A DNA stretch of 64,000 bases from Undibacterium umbellatum. GTDB taxonomy: Bacteria > Pseudomonadota > Gammaproteobacteria > Burkholderiales > Burkholderiaceae_D. The translations under genes and the position numbers were made by a program. Below, in pieces: positions 54,139 through 62,767 of this stretch. Position 1 is the stretch's first letter, and every line of letters begins with the position of its first letter. The stretch lies in assembly GCF_014284125.1 (NCBI RefSeq), contig NZ_JACOFX010000006.1, positions 124,001 to 188,000 of the forward strand, read 5' to 3'. Under the pieces are notes generated by a model. It did no database searches. It worked only from the letters and a program-made list of their open reading frames with translations, and was not told the origin of the DNA.

Positions 54139-55671
54139 ATGCAAGAAAAAACAGTTATTGCTAAGCCGTTTTCGGGCGACTACAGGATAGATGTACTTAT
54201 TGATGATATCAATTACCGCTGGAATGCGGGCAAGGCGCTAGGAACCCCGGTAGAGATCAGCTTTAGCTTTATCAAATCTCCAGCTTCCTATGCTTCCGAT
54301 TCTGATAAAAACGGGTTCAAGGCTTTCACTGTGGAACAGATGGCTGCTGCCCGAGCCATCTTTGCTGAGATATCCCAAGTGTTGAATGTAACTTTCAAGG
54401 AAGTTGCAGAGGCTGATATCCAGTCTGGCATCAGGCTGGCGAATAATATCCAGGAGAAGAGCGCCGGATATGCCAAACTACCCGTGCCTGCATCGGATGG
54501 TTCAACCTTCAGTGCGGGCAGTGGTGATTTATTCATGTCGACAACTTACATGGATGCGAGTTATCAAAAAGGCAGTGATGCCTACAAGATACTGATTCAT
54601 GAAATAGGGCATGCGATAGGACTTAACCACCCTGGTAACTATAATGCTGGTGAGCCGCCAAGTGCTGAGGCGGGCAATTATCTTGCGACATCCGAGGATA
54701 GTAGCTGGATTTCCATCATGTCCTACAATCCGATCGCGCAAAACCAGCAAGGCGAGTTTTTTGCGACTTACGATATGTTGGCCCTGAAGTATTTGTATGG
54801 AAGCAGACCATTTCATACAGGCAATGATACCTACTCCTATGGAGATGCTGATGGGCAGACTCTGAAGATCATCAATGATACTGGCGGAGTCGATACTATT
54901 GACGTATCCAAGGCAACATTGGCTGCCACCATTAATCTTACACCGGGTTCATTGAATTCTGTGGGGCGCGTTGCTGCCGGGGATGCAGCGATCAATAATT
55001 TATCTATCGCTTTCGATGCAACGATAGAGAATATCATTGGTACTGCTTTTAGCGACAAGTTCACTGGCAATGCTTCCAACAACTTCTTTGTTGGTGGTAG
55101 TGGTGACGACTTTCTTGATGGCGCCGCTGGACTTGATACTGCCCAGTACACTGGTTTGAGAAGCACCTATTCAATTGCGGGAAACAATACGGGTTTCAAT
55201 GTGAGTAAACCAAATTCTCAAGGAGTGGATACACTTAACAGCCTTGAGCGACTCAAATTTGCAGATGTGTCGGTAGCGCTTGATATTGATGGTACTGCTG
55301 GTCAGGCTTACAGGATATATCAGGCTGCTTTTGGTCGCACCCCAGATCTGGCCGGTCTCGGATATTGGATCAAGGATATGGACAATGGTTCTAACTTGAC
55401 GACGGTCGCAGCGGGATTTATGCAATCGAAAGAATTCCAGACGCTTTATGGTGCAAATCCCTCAGTTGATACTTTCTTGACGACTTTGTACAAAAATATC
55501 TTGGGTCGTATCCCAGATCAGGCGGGTTACGACTACTGGAAAAATGAGTTAAGTGCCAATAAAATCAGTTTTGCTGGGACTTTGGCCAGTTTTACTGAAG
55601 GTCAGGAGAATAAGCTGAAAGTTATTGGCTCCATTCAACATGGCTTTGATTACATCGAGTACCTTGGCTAG
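54139..55671 (+). CDS. serralysin-like (M10B) zinc metalloprotease with C-terminal DUF4214 domain
   Basis: A 510-residue protein with no N-terminal signal. The zinc site is HEIGHAIGLNHPG (His154, His158, His164) with the Met-turn at ISIMSYNP (Met194), as in metzincins of the serralysin/interstitial group. A beta-rich C-terminal region (about 215-380) has GTAFSDKFTGNASNNFFVGGSGDDFLDGAAGLD, a reduced RTX nonapeptide pattern. Residues 385-500 form two DUF4214 repeats (AFGRTPDLAGLGYW, ILGRIPDQAGYDYW). The RTX remnant suggests type I secretion, but no TolC/ABC partner is near. The substrate is unknown. A terminator-like hairpin follows. Confidence 0.88.
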   Translation: MQEKTVIAKPFSGDYRIDVLIDDINYRWNAGKALGTPVEISFSFIKSPASYASDSDKNGFKAFTVEQMAAARAIFAEISQVLNVTFKEVAEADIQSGIRLANNIQEKSAGYAKLPVPASDGSTFSAGSGDLFMSTTYMDASYQKGSDAYKILIHEIGHAIGLNHPGNYNAGEPPSAEAGNYLATSEDSSWISIMSYNPIAQNQQGEFFATYDMLALKYLYGSRPFHTGNDTYSYGDADGQTLKIINDTGGVDTIDVSKATLAATINLTPGSLNSVGRVAAGDAAINNLSIAFDATIENIIGTAFSDKFTGNASNNFFVGGSGDDFLDGAAGLDTAQYTGLRSTYSIAGNNTGFNVSKPNSQGVDTLNSLERLKFADVSVALDIDGTAGQAYRIYQAAFGRTPDLAGLGYWIKDMDNGSNLTTVAAGFMQSKEFQTLYGANPSVDTFLTTLYKNILGRIPDQAGYDYWKNELSANKISFAGTLASFTEGQENKLKVIGSIQHGFDYIEYLG

Positions 55672-55686
55672 TTTGGAAAGATGATT

Positions 55687-55718
55687 TGCTTAGCCCATGA
55701 CCGTATCATGGGCTAAGC
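55687..55718. terminator. 13-bp perfect hairpin between convergent genes
   Basis: GCTTAGCCCATGA-CCGTA-TCATGGGCTAAGC (55688-55718) lies just past the protease stop and 25 bp before the end of the IclR gene. No T tract follows on either strand, so it may be a pause or RNA-stability element rather than a classical terminator. Confidence 0.5.
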
Positions 55719-55742
55719 CAGTGCTGGCAAAGGTATTCCCTT

Positions 55743-56522
55743 TTATCTCGTTTCCATGTAGCCCAGGGTGAAAGAAATCTGCCTCGCTGTTTCAGTCAGA
55801 TTGCTTAGCCATTCTTCCTGCAGGCGGTCAGCAGGCGCAGAAATAGACAGACCAGCAATCATTTTGCCGCTGTCGTCATGAATACCTGCTGCCATGCAGC
55901 GCACACCCAGTTCCAGTTCTTCATTGTCCCTGGCGTAGCCATTTTCCCGAACCGCAGCCAATTCTTTTTCCAGTTTTGCCAAATCAGTGATGGAATTTTT
56001 ATTATGCCCGGCCAGGCCTGTACGAGTGGCGTAGGCGCGGATGGCCTTAGGTTCATCCAGAGACAAAAACAATTTTCCAGTGGATGTCAGATGTAGTGGG
56101 GCACGGCCACCGATGGCGCGTACCACCTGCATGCCAGAACGCTCAGAGAAGGCGCGGTCTATGTAAACTATTTCGTCGCCCTGGCGTACCGACAGATTAA
56201 TGGTCTGGTTGGTCTGGCGGTGCAGGGCGCGCATGAATTCCAGCGCGGCTTCACGCACATCCAGACGGCTTTTGACGATATTGCCCAATTCCAGCAAACG
56301 CATGCCCAGGCGATATGAGCCAGTGTCGGCACGATCAACGAAACGCGTGAGCACCATATCATTGAGGATGCGGTGAGCAGTTGATGGGTGCAAGCCAGTA
56401 ACGATGGCCAATTCCTTCAGGCTGACCGGATCCTGGTAACGTGACAGGGCATCCAGCAAGGACACCATGCGTTCTATGACTTGGATGGAAGTTTTCTCTG
56501 ACGAAGGTGTATCGTTTTTCAT
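55743..56522 (-). CDS. IclR family transcriptional regulator
   Basis: With MKNDTPSSEKTSIQ as the start the protein has 259 residues. The N-terminal winged helix (about 12-75) has VSLLDALSRYQDPVSLKELAIVTGLHPSTAHRILNDM; the effector domain (about 90-255) has the GRAPLHLTSTGKLFLSL and ELGVRCMAAGIHDDSGKMIAGLSIS segments typical of IclR. It probably binds a small aromatic or organic acid and controls a catabolic operon not in this window. An upstream palindrome lies right over its 5' end, so autoregulation is possible. It is convergent with the protease. Confidence 0.92.
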   Translation of the reverse strand: MKNDTPSSEKTSIQVIERMVSLLDALSRYQDPVSLKELAIVTGLHPSTAHRILNDMVLTRFVDRADTGSYRLGMRLLELGNIVKSRLDVREAALEFMRALHRQTNQTINLSVRQGDEIVYIDRAFSERSGMQVVRAIGGRAPLHLTSTGKLFLSLDEPKAIRAYATRTGLAGHNKNSITDLAKLEKELAAVRENGYARDNEELELGVRCMAAGIHDDSGKMIAGLSISAPADRLQEEWLSNLTETARQISFTLGYMETR

Positions 56523-56566
56523 ATTGTGGTTGGTGCGCTGCAATATATAAGTTATACCACAATGTG
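56520..56566. promoter_or_regulatory. inverted repeat at the IclR-gene start
   Basis: CATATTGTGG (56520-56529) and CCACAATGTG (56557-56566) match as an inverted repeat at 9 of 10 positions, centred about 20 bp upstream of the IclR start. It could be an autoregulatory site; IclR family operators are often palindromic. Confidence 0.45.
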
Positions 56567-56662
56567 AAATGAACGTCACTGCTTCGCTGTCAAAATGTAA
56601 CATCATCATAGGTATGCATCAATTGCACTTGCAATAATTCTGTTGACGGCAAGTAAATCTGC

Positions 56663-56690
56663 TTGTCCCTGACTTATAGTCCTGTAAAAT
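56663..56690 (+). promoter_or_regulatory. predicted promoter of dgkA
   Basis: TTGTCC (-35, 56663) and TGTAAAAT (-10 TAAAAT, 56685-56690) with a 16-bp spacer lie about 60 bp upstream of dgkA. Confidence 0.45.
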
Positions 56691-56752
56691 TCGCCACCTG
56701 AGCGAAGGCATCCAGGTTTGGCCTTCATCTGCATCTAGGATAAGGAAGAGAA

Positions 56753-57151
56753 ATGTCTGAAAAAGAACAAGCTGTCAGTGAATTCAAAAGCAAAAGTGGC
56801 CTGCGCCGTATTTTTTCGGCCTTCCTTTATTCCATCGATGGCCTTTGTTCCGCCTGGAAAAACGAACATGCTTTCCGCCAGGAGTTGGTGCTGGTCGTCA
56901 CGGGCTCTGTCATCGCCCTGTTTTTGCCAGTATCGGCCTTTGAAAAGCTGATGATGATAGCGGTACTGATCCTGATCCTGATCGTAGAGTTGATTAACTC
57001 AGCGATTGAAGCCGTGGTTGACCGTGTTTCGCTTGAGCGCCATACCTTGTCCAAGAATGCCAAGGACTTTGGCAGTGCCGCTGTCTTGCTGACAGTGTTG
57101 ATTGCTCTGGCTACCTGGGTAGTGATTTTGCTTGATCGCTTTTATTATTGA
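56753..57151 (+). CDS. dgkA: diacylglycerol kinase
   Basis: DgkA (132 residues) phosphorylates diacylglycerol in the inner membrane, recycling lipid from membrane-derived oligosaccharide synthesis. It has RIFSAFLYSIDGLCSAWKNEHAFRQEL, three membrane helices and the active-site IVELINSAIEAVVDRV with Glu residues for Mg and catalysis. It overlaps or abuts a small membrane protein gene downstream. Confidence 0.95.
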   Translation: MSEKEQAVSEFKSKSGLRRIFSAFLYSIDGLCSAWKNEHAFRQELVLVVTGSVIALFLPVSAFEKLMMIAVLILILIVELINSAIEAVVDRVSLERHTLSKNAKDFGSAAVLLTVLIALATWVVILLDRFYY

Positions 57152-57153
57152 TT

Positions 57154-57411
57154 ATGACGAAACTGTCCATGCTATTACTGTTATTGATTGCGATCAGAGT
57201 GGTGCTGGATTTGTTTTATTTTTTGAATAAAAGACCTCCTACATATTTGCACCTCGCATACTTTTTTCTTTATTTGACCGCTGCCGCATTGATGTTGTTG
57301 ATTGATGGCTTGAACATGTGGGCGGTTTTGTCGCTGGCAATTTCCGCTTATAGCTTATTGCAGTTTTTATCGATGCGAAACAAGAAAATCGATGAGATAG
57401 CTGGTCATTAA
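57154..57411 (+). CDS. small membrane protein, unknown family
   Basis: The protein has 85 residues from MTKLSMLLLLLIAIRVVL; an upstream TTG overlaps the dgkA stop. Two or three hydrophobic stretches (about 2-20, 30-50 and 52-70) dominate. I recognise no family. It lies directly behind dgkA and is probably co-transcribed with it. Confidence 0.65.
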   Translation: MTKLSMLLLLLIAIRVVLDLFYFLNKRPPTYLHLAYFFLYLTAAALMLLIDGLNMWAVLSLAISAYSLLQFLSMRNKKIDEIAGH

Positions 57412-57467
57412 TATATCGCCGGTGAGCAATGTTATTGAAAAATGCGTCATTACTTCGAATGGTGAAT

Positions 57468-58502
57468 ATGAATATAAAAATATCTGCAACAAGCCATCCT
57501 GCACTTGAAGCCCAGCTCGCCGCTGCCATCAACAACAAGACCAAACCCTTGGGCAGTCTTGGCCGTCTTGAACATCTGGCAGTGCAAATAGGATTGGTAC
57601 AGCAAACCACTCAGCCAGCATTGCGTGAGCCTTCAATTATCGTGTTTGCGGGGGATCATGGTGTGGTGGCTGAAGGTATATCTGCATTTCCTCAGGATGT
57701 GACTTGGCAGATGGTGGAGAATTTTCTCGCTGATGGTGCGGCGATCAATGTTTTTGCAAGGCAGAATAGTATTGCCCTACACGTGGTGGATGCCGGTGTT
57801 AATCATGACTTTGGCACACGCGAAAAGCTGCTGAGCATGAAAGTAGCTAACGGCACACGCAATTTTGCCAAAGAACCGGCGATGACTGTTGCCCAATGCC
57901 AGACTGCGATGAAAAATGGTGCTGAACTGGTGGCCGCTCTGTCTGGCAATGTACTGGGTTTTGGCGAGATGGGTATAGGCAATACCACGGCCGCGGCTGC
58001 ACTCATGCACAAGCTGACAGGTGTTCCTGTCGCCGATTGTGTAGGTGCTGGTACAGGTTTGTCTGCCGAAGGCATACGCCATAAACAGGCTGTGATTGAA
58101 GCCGCCGTGGCCTTACATGCAAATGTAGAAGCGCCTGCCGATGTGCTGGCTACATTTGGTGGTTTTGAAATTGCCACCATGGTCGGTGCCATGCTGGCAG
58201 CTGCAGAGCGCCGCATGGTCTTGCTGATAGATGGCTTCATCGTCACCAGCGCCTTGCTGGTGGCAGCCAGGATGCATCCAGCGATACTTGATTATTGTGT
58301 GTTTTCTCATCAATCAGATGAAAGCGGACATGCCCGTATGTTGCAGGCTCTGCAGGTCAAGCCAGTGTTGCAACTGGATTTACGTCTGGGCGAAGGCACT
58401 GGAGCTGCACTTGTGTACCCCATGTTGCAAGCGGCGGTGAATTTCCTGAACCAGATGGCTACTTTTGCCTCAGCACAGGTCAGTGAAAAAAGCAGCGACT
58501 AA
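57468..58502 (+). CDS. cobT: nicotinate-nucleotide-dimethylbenzimidazole phosphoribosyltransferase
   Basis: CobT (344 residues from MNIKISATSHPA, with GGTG just upstream) makes alpha-ribazole phosphate, the lower ligand of cobalamin. It has TKPLGSLGRLEHLAVQIGLVQ, VFAGDHGVVAEGISAFPQDVTWQMV, FGEMGIGNTTAAAAL and the catalytic glutamate region near the C-terminus (GEGTGAALVYPML). The frame is open 13 codons upstream. It begins a cobalamin run of cobT, cobS and cobC. Confidence 0.95.
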   Translation: MNIKISATSHPALEAQLAAAINNKTKPLGSLGRLEHLAVQIGLVQQTTQPALREPSIIVFAGDHGVVAEGISAFPQDVTWQMVENFLADGAAINVFARQNSIALHVVDAGVNHDFGTREKLLSMKVANGTRNFAKEPAMTVAQCQTAMKNGAELVAALSGNVLGFGEMGIGNTTAAAALMHKLTGVPVADCVGAGTGLSAEGIRHKQAVIEAAVALHANVEAPADVLATFGGFEIATMVGAMLAAAERRMVLLIDGFIVTSALLVAARMHPAILDYCVFSHQSDESGHARMLQALQVKPVLQLDLRLGEGTGAALVYPMLQAAVNFLNQMATFASAQVSEKSSD

Positions 58503-58530
58503 CATAGTTTTTCCTATTGCTGGAGTCGGT

Positions 58531-59298
58531 TTGCATCAACTACGCCTATTCTTCATTGCCCTGCAATTTTTTACCCGCATCCCCATCCCTGCTTGGGTGG
58601 GGTTTGAGCCTGACTGGCTGCGCCAGTCTTCACGCTATTTCCCGGCAACTGGCTGGGTAGTCGGCGCAGGCTGTGCCGGTGTCTATGTCGCCGCAGTACA
58701 ATTATGGCCACATGCGGTAGCAGTTGTGCTGTCGACCGTTGCAGGCATCTTGCTGACTGGCGCTTTTCATGAAGATGGTTTTGCCGATGTCTGCGATGGC
58801 TTTGGTGGTGGCATGACGCCCGAGCGCGTGCTTGAAATTATGAAGGATTCACGCGTCGGTGCCTATGGTGCCATCGGTATCTTGCTGATGCTGGCCTTGA
58901 AGCTGACATTATTGATCAGCTTGCCTGCTTCGATGATCGTGCCAGCCTTGTTGCTGGCGCATCCCTTGTCGCGCTTGGCTTCTTGTAGCCTGATCTGGCT
59001 CATGCAATATGCACGGCATGAAGGCAAGGCCAAGCCATTGGCACAGGAAATGCACTCAGGTGAATTTCTCTTCGCCTGTCTGACAGTGTTGTTGCCAGGC
59101 GCAGTGCTTTTACATTTTTTTTCCTTTTCGTTGCATGGATTGTTGCTGGCGTTGGGCCTGATGTTATTGCTGACCTGGCGTATGGCGTGCCTGTTTCAGC
59201 GCAGGATAGGCGGGTTTACCGGTGACTGTCTGGGGGCCACCCAGCAAGTGGCAGAAGTGGCTATCTATCTGGGTTTGCTGGCTTTTCAGGTTGCCTGA
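58531..59298 (+). CDS. cobS: adenosylcobinamide-GDP ribazoletransferase (cobalamin synthase)
   Basis: CobS (255 residues) is a membrane enzyme joining adenosylcobinamide-GDP to alpha-ribazole. I chose the TTG at 58531 because GGAG lies 5 nt upstream and the protein then begins HQLRLFFIALQFFTRIP, as family members do. Upstream in-frame codons overlap cobT. Signatures are GAFHEDGFADVCDGFGGG (metal/substrate loop) and MKDSRVGAYGA. About six to seven hydrophobic helices follow. It sits between cobT and cobC; the next gene starts 1 bp after its stop. Confidence 0.92.
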   Translation: MHQLRLFFIALQFFTRIPIPAWVGFEPDWLRQSSRYFPATGWVVGAGCAGVYVAAVQLWPHAVAVVLSTVAGILLTGAFHEDGFADVCDGFGGGMTPERVLEIMKDSRVGAYGAIGILLMLALKLTLLISLPASMIVPALLLAHPLSRLASCSLIWLMQYARHEGKAKPLAQEMHSGEFLFACLTVLLPGAVLLHFFSFSLHGLLLALGLMLLLTWRMACLFQRRIGGFTGDCLGATQQVAEVAIYLGLLAFQVA

Positions 59299-59299
59299 T

Positions 59300-59848
59300 A
59301 TGCGCCTGCATTTGCTCCGGCACACCAAGCCACAGATAGCTGAAGGTCTGTGCTATGGGCAAACGGATGTCGATGTCTCTCAAGCTGACTGTGACGCATT
59401 GGTGCAGAAACTATCCAGTCAGTTGCGGCCAGGTTTGCCAGTGTTTTCCAGCCCTTTGCAGCGTTGCGCCCGTCTGGCCAGGCTATTGCATGCCGAGCCT
59501 CTGTTTGATGATCGTTTGAAAGAACTCAATTTTGGCGTTTGGGAAATGCAAGCCTGGGACAACATCCCAAGGATCGAAATTGACGCATGGGCCGCAGCCC
59601 CCGCCAGCTATAAACCTGGCGGTTTGGAATCAGCCATAGACTTGGCGCAACGCACGCTCAGTTGGCTGGTTGACATGCATGCACGGAACATACCAGACGC
59701 CATTGTAGTTACCCATGCCGGTGTCATGCGCATGTTGCTGGCTTGGCAAGCAAGTATGGCGGCTGAGGAGTTGGCAGGTGTGGTGTGTGCACAAAGCCTC
59801 AGCCTCGCCTTTGGTGAATATCAGGAAATACTGGTATTTAACACTTAA
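59300..59848 (+). CDS. cobC: histidine phosphatase, probable alpha-ribazole phosphatase
   Basis: The protein has 182 residues from MRLHLLRHTKPQIAEGLCYGQTDVD. It has the LRHTKP motif of the branch-1 histidine phosphatases (RHG in other members), SSPLQRCARLARLL, then KELNFGVWEMQAWDNIP and VTHAGVMRMLLAW with the second catalytic His. The match to CobC, which removes the phosphate of alpha-ribazole-5'-phosphate or adenosylcobalamin phosphate, is strengthened by its place just after cobS (1-bp gap). Other histidine phosphatase roles are possible. Confidence 0.9.
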   Translation: MRLHLLRHTKPQIAEGLCYGQTDVDVSQADCDALVQKLSSQLRPGLPVFSSPLQRCARLARLLHAEPLFDDRLKELNFGVWEMQAWDNIPRIEIDAWAAAPASYKPGGLESAIDLAQRTLSWLVDMHARNIPDAIVVTHAGVMRMLLAWQASMAAEELAGVVCAQSLSLAFGEYQEILVFNT

Positions 59849-59904
59849 TGCAGATAGTATTTACGCAAGACTGACAATACAGCCATGTTTCCCATGGTCA
59901 TTGC

Positions 59905-60249
59905 ATGATAGAACTCAGGAGATCCCCGCGTATTACTGTGACCTGGCGTGCAGGCGTCAAATTGCCTGACGGTAAACTGGTTCTTGCCAAGCTGGTCAAT
60001 ATCTCGGCAGAGGGTGTGCTCATACACACCACTGAAAACCTGATCCCGCAACGTAGTTACCCCATGCTAATAGAAATCCCCGGCATCTTTCAGGAATCCC
60101 AGATTTACAAGGTCAGTTGCAAAGGCACAGTCAGGCATGCCATTCTCAGTGGTGAGGTTTATCATGTTGGCATACAACTCTCGGAAATGTCGCAATTGCA
60201 CACTGAACTGGTGACTGCATGGATTTCCAAGACAGCCCATCTGAGCTGA
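59905..60249 (+). CDS. PilZ domain protein
   Basis: A 114-residue protein consisting of a single PilZ domain. The c-di-GMP binding motifs are RRSPR (near residue 5) and NISAEGV (around 33-39), which fit the RxxxR and (D/N)xSxxG patterns. It should bind c-di-GMP and act on a partner in motility or envelope control. It sits between the cobalamin genes and the riboswitch; the link to B12 is probably only positional. Confidence 0.88.
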   Translation: MIELRRSPRITVTWRAGVKLPDGKLVLAKLVNISAEGVLIHTTENLIPQRSYPMLIEIPGIFQESQIYKVSCKGTVRHAILSGEVYHVGIQLSEMSQLHTELVTAWISKTAHLS

Positions 60250-60371
60250 ATCAGGGCTCGCTTAAAAGTAAATCTGCTTTGTTTTCAATAAGTTAATAAA
60301 CTGAACTGCGTCAACTTTTAAATCTCCCAAACTTGCGGCTGCCCCCATCTGTCTATAGAATGGCGGGGTTT

Positions 60372-60576
60372 TGGTGCTCGCGGGTATATTCATATCCGCG
60401 GTTAAACGGGAAACACTAAGCTCTTGCAAAAGTGTGCTGCCCCCGCAACGGTGTACAAGTTGCTGCGAATTTAGAACATGTTTGTAGTTCACACGCAGCC
60501 AGCCATTTTCCAATACCACTGTGCTAAGTGCATGGGAAGGTCAGATGGTGATACTTGTCAGCCCGGATACCGGCCA
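60372..60576 (+). ncRNA. cobalamin (AdoCbl) riboswitch
   Basis: The conserved elements of the cobalamin riboswitch appear in order: GGTGCTCGCGGGT, TTAAACGGGAAACA, GCTGCCCCCGCAACGGTG, a B12-box-like ACCACTGTGC, and the 3' closing GTCAGCCCGGATACCGGCC. It lies 200 bp before btuB. Binding of adenosylcobalamin is expected to lower expression of the uptake genes. Confidence 0.93.
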
Positions 60577-60724
60577 GAATAAGTGAAGCAATACGGACGG
60601 GGAACTTTCGTGCAACAGATGCGCATGGATTGCCATGTTGATTGGCGTCGTGCGAAATCCTGATAGTGCAGGCTGCCAGAGTGGCCCTGTAGTAGACGAT
60701 CAATTGTCCTTATTGCTTTGTTCA

Positions 60725-60765
60725 AAGTAGCCTGCGGGGACGTCGGCTACTTGCTCCATTTTTTT
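60725..60765 (+). promoter_or_regulatory. possible riboswitch expression-platform hairpin
   Basis: AAGTAGCC (60725-60732) pairs with GGCTACTT (60745-60752), followed after 6 nt by a run of T (60759-60765). It could be a weak terminator or an anti-SD type structure controlled by the riboswitch; the spacing from stem to T-run is not ideal. Confidence 0.4.
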
Positions 60766-60775
60766 CTGAATTATC

Positions 60776-62629
60776 ATGACATCTGCATTCAAACCGCTTG
60801 CCCTCAGCCTGGCCCTGGCTGCTGCATTCCCAACTTCCATCGTTCTTGCGCAAACTGCAACTGTTGGCGCTGCTGCCAGTGTGATGATTACCGCTGGTCG
60901 TCAGACACAAGCCGCCAAAGATGTGCTGGCTGACAACGTCGTCATTTCTGCTGAAGATATTGCCAAATCCGGCGCAGCTTCTGTCGTCGATCTCCTGCAG
61001 CAACAGCGCGGCATAGAAATCTCCCGCAATGGTGGTCCCGGCACGACATCCTCAGTCTTCATGCGTGGCGGCAGCAATGCGCAAAACGTGGTGCTGATTG
61101 ATGGTGTGCGCATAGGTTCATCCACCACGGGTGGTGCCAGTTGGTCTGCAATTCCACTGTCACAAATCGATCATATAGAAGTCGTGTATGGTCCTCTTTC
61201 GAGTCTTTATGGTGCTGATGCCATGGGTGGCGTAATACAAATTTTCACCAAGAAAGGCGCGGGTTCAATAACACCTACTTTGTCAGCTGGCATGGGGAGC
61301 TATGGTGCACGTAAATTGCAGGCTGGTTTGATAGGTTCGATTGCTGGAAACCTGAATCTCAGCCTGAATGCAGGTCATGAAGAAAATTCTGGCTTTTCAG
61401 CCACCAAACCAGCCGCAGGTCCTTATAGCTACAACATCGATAAAGACGGCTATGCCATGGATAGTTTCAACGGTCGTCTGGTGTGGGAAGTCAGCAAGGG
61501 ATTTGAATTGGGCGCGAGTGTTTTGCATAGCCGCAACAATGCGCAGTTTGATTCCGGCCCAACGCAGGATGATCGAAATATCACAACTCTGGAAAATATT
61601 GCTGTATTTGGTCGTGGGAAATTCTCTGATTACTGGACTGCCTCGCTACAGTTTGCAAAGGCGGAAGACAAAGGCTATACCGATGCTTCTTATGGCAAAA
61701 GTCAGATCGATACACGACAAGAAAGCGTTAGCTTTCAGAATGATATCCGTATCGGTAAAGACGTATTGCAACTGATTGCCGAAACACGTGATGAAAACGT
61801 GGACACCACAACACTAGCCTTGAATCGCAAGCGCACGACGAATTCTTTCGCAGCATCTTATGTCTTCAAGCAAGACGCCCATCTGGCCAGCGCCAGTATC
61901 CGCAATGATCGCAGCTCGCAATATGGTTCAAATACAACTGGCAGTGTAGCTTACGGTTATCGTTTCAGCGATGCTCTGCGCATCAATGCCAGTTATGGTA
62001 CCAGCTTCCGCGCACCGACTTTCAATGAACTGTATTACCAGGGTTATGGTGTTGCCACTAATAAGCCTGAAAAAGCAAAAAATGCAGAAATCGGCGTGTA
62101 TTTTGAGCAAGGTGATACGCAACTGAGTGCAGTGTATTATCAAAACAAAGCAACTGATTTGCTGGTTTCCGCTGGTTCCAAGGATTGTCCTGCTGGTTAT
62201 TCTTTTGGCTGTGCACGCAACGTCAACAAGGCAACTCTGTCTGGTTTAAGTATCGGCGGCACAACCCGTTTTGCTGACCTTACAGTGCGTGGCTCCATCG
62301 ATATTCAGGATCCTAAAGACGACACGGCAAATAAACGCCTGGCACGCCGTGCCAAACAGCATGGTACTTTAGCTGCAGAGTATTCCTTTGCAAACGCAAA
62401 GCTTGGTGTAGAAGCCATTTATTCGGGAGACCGTTATGATGACGCTGCCAACACCAAAGTCCTGGGCTCATATAACTTGCTGAATTTGTACGCAACATAT
62501 GAAGTTGCGAAAAACACGACTGTACTGGCACGCTGGAATAATGCACTGAACAAAGACTACGAATTGGCGAGAAATTATGCAACAGCCGGTTCCAATGTAT
62601 TTGTTGGCGTGAACTACGGCTTTAAATAA
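60776..62629 (+). CDS. btuB: TonB-dependent vitamin B12 receptor
   Basis: BtuB (617 residues) is an outer-membrane barrel importing cobalamin with TonB energy. A signal peptide (MTSAFKPLALSLALAAAFP...LAQ) precedes the plug domain with DVLADNVVISAEDIAKSGA, LLQQQRGIEISRNGG, VFMRGGSNAQNVVLIDGVRIG and YGPLSSLYGADAMGGVIQIFTKK. The barrel ends in a C-terminal aromatic (NYGFK). The riboswitch upstream makes B12 the most likely substrate. It leads into the BtuC-type permease and a BtuD-type ATPase, so uptake across both membranes is encoded here. Confidence 0.93.
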   Translation: MTSAFKPLALSLALAAAFPTSIVLAQTATVGAAASVMITAGRQTQAAKDVLADNVVISAEDIAKSGAASVVDLLQQQRGIEISRNGGPGTTSSVFMRGGSNAQNVVLIDGVRIGSSTTGGASWSAIPLSQIDHIEVVYGPLSSLYGADAMGGVIQIFTKKGAGSITPTLSAGMGSYGARKLQAGLIGSIAGNLNLSLNAGHEENSGFSATKPAAGPYSYNIDKDGYAMDSFNGRLVWEVSKGFELGASVLHSRNNAQFDSGPTQDDRNITTLENIAVFGRGKFSDYWTASLQFAKAEDKGYTDASYGKSQIDTRQESVSFQNDIRIGKDVLQLIAETRDENVDTTTLALNRKRTTNSFAASYVFKQDAHLASASIRNDRSSQYGSNTTGSVAYGYRFSDALRINASYGTSFRAPTFNELYYQGYGVATNKPEKAKNAEIGVYFEQGDTQLSAVYYQNKATDLLVSAGSKDCPAGYSFGCARNVNKATLSGLSIGGTTRFADLTVRGSIDIQDPKDDTANKRLARRAKQHGTLAAEYSFANAKLGVEAIYSGDRYDDAANTKVLGSYNLLNLYATYEVAKNTTVLARWNNALNKDYELARNYATAGSNVFVGVNYGFK

Positions 62630-62767
62630 GTCTGGCATTGATGTGAAGCGAAATGGTTGATACGGCTGCATCGCACGTCACATCGCAAGCTGATAGCCTG
62701 ATGTGCAGGTCTGGTTTTTCAAAAGACGCTGCACATCAAAACCTGTTTTTTCTTTTGGACCAGACCG

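Larger units (their letters stand above)
60250..60775. other. 526-bp region holding the cobalamin riboswitch
   Basis: From the PilZ stop to the btuB start there is no gene. It contains a possible -10 TATAGA (60354), the riboswitch (60372-60576) and a terminator-like hairpin (60725-60765) before btuB. btuB has no clear Shine-Dalgarno sequence. Confidence 0.6.
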
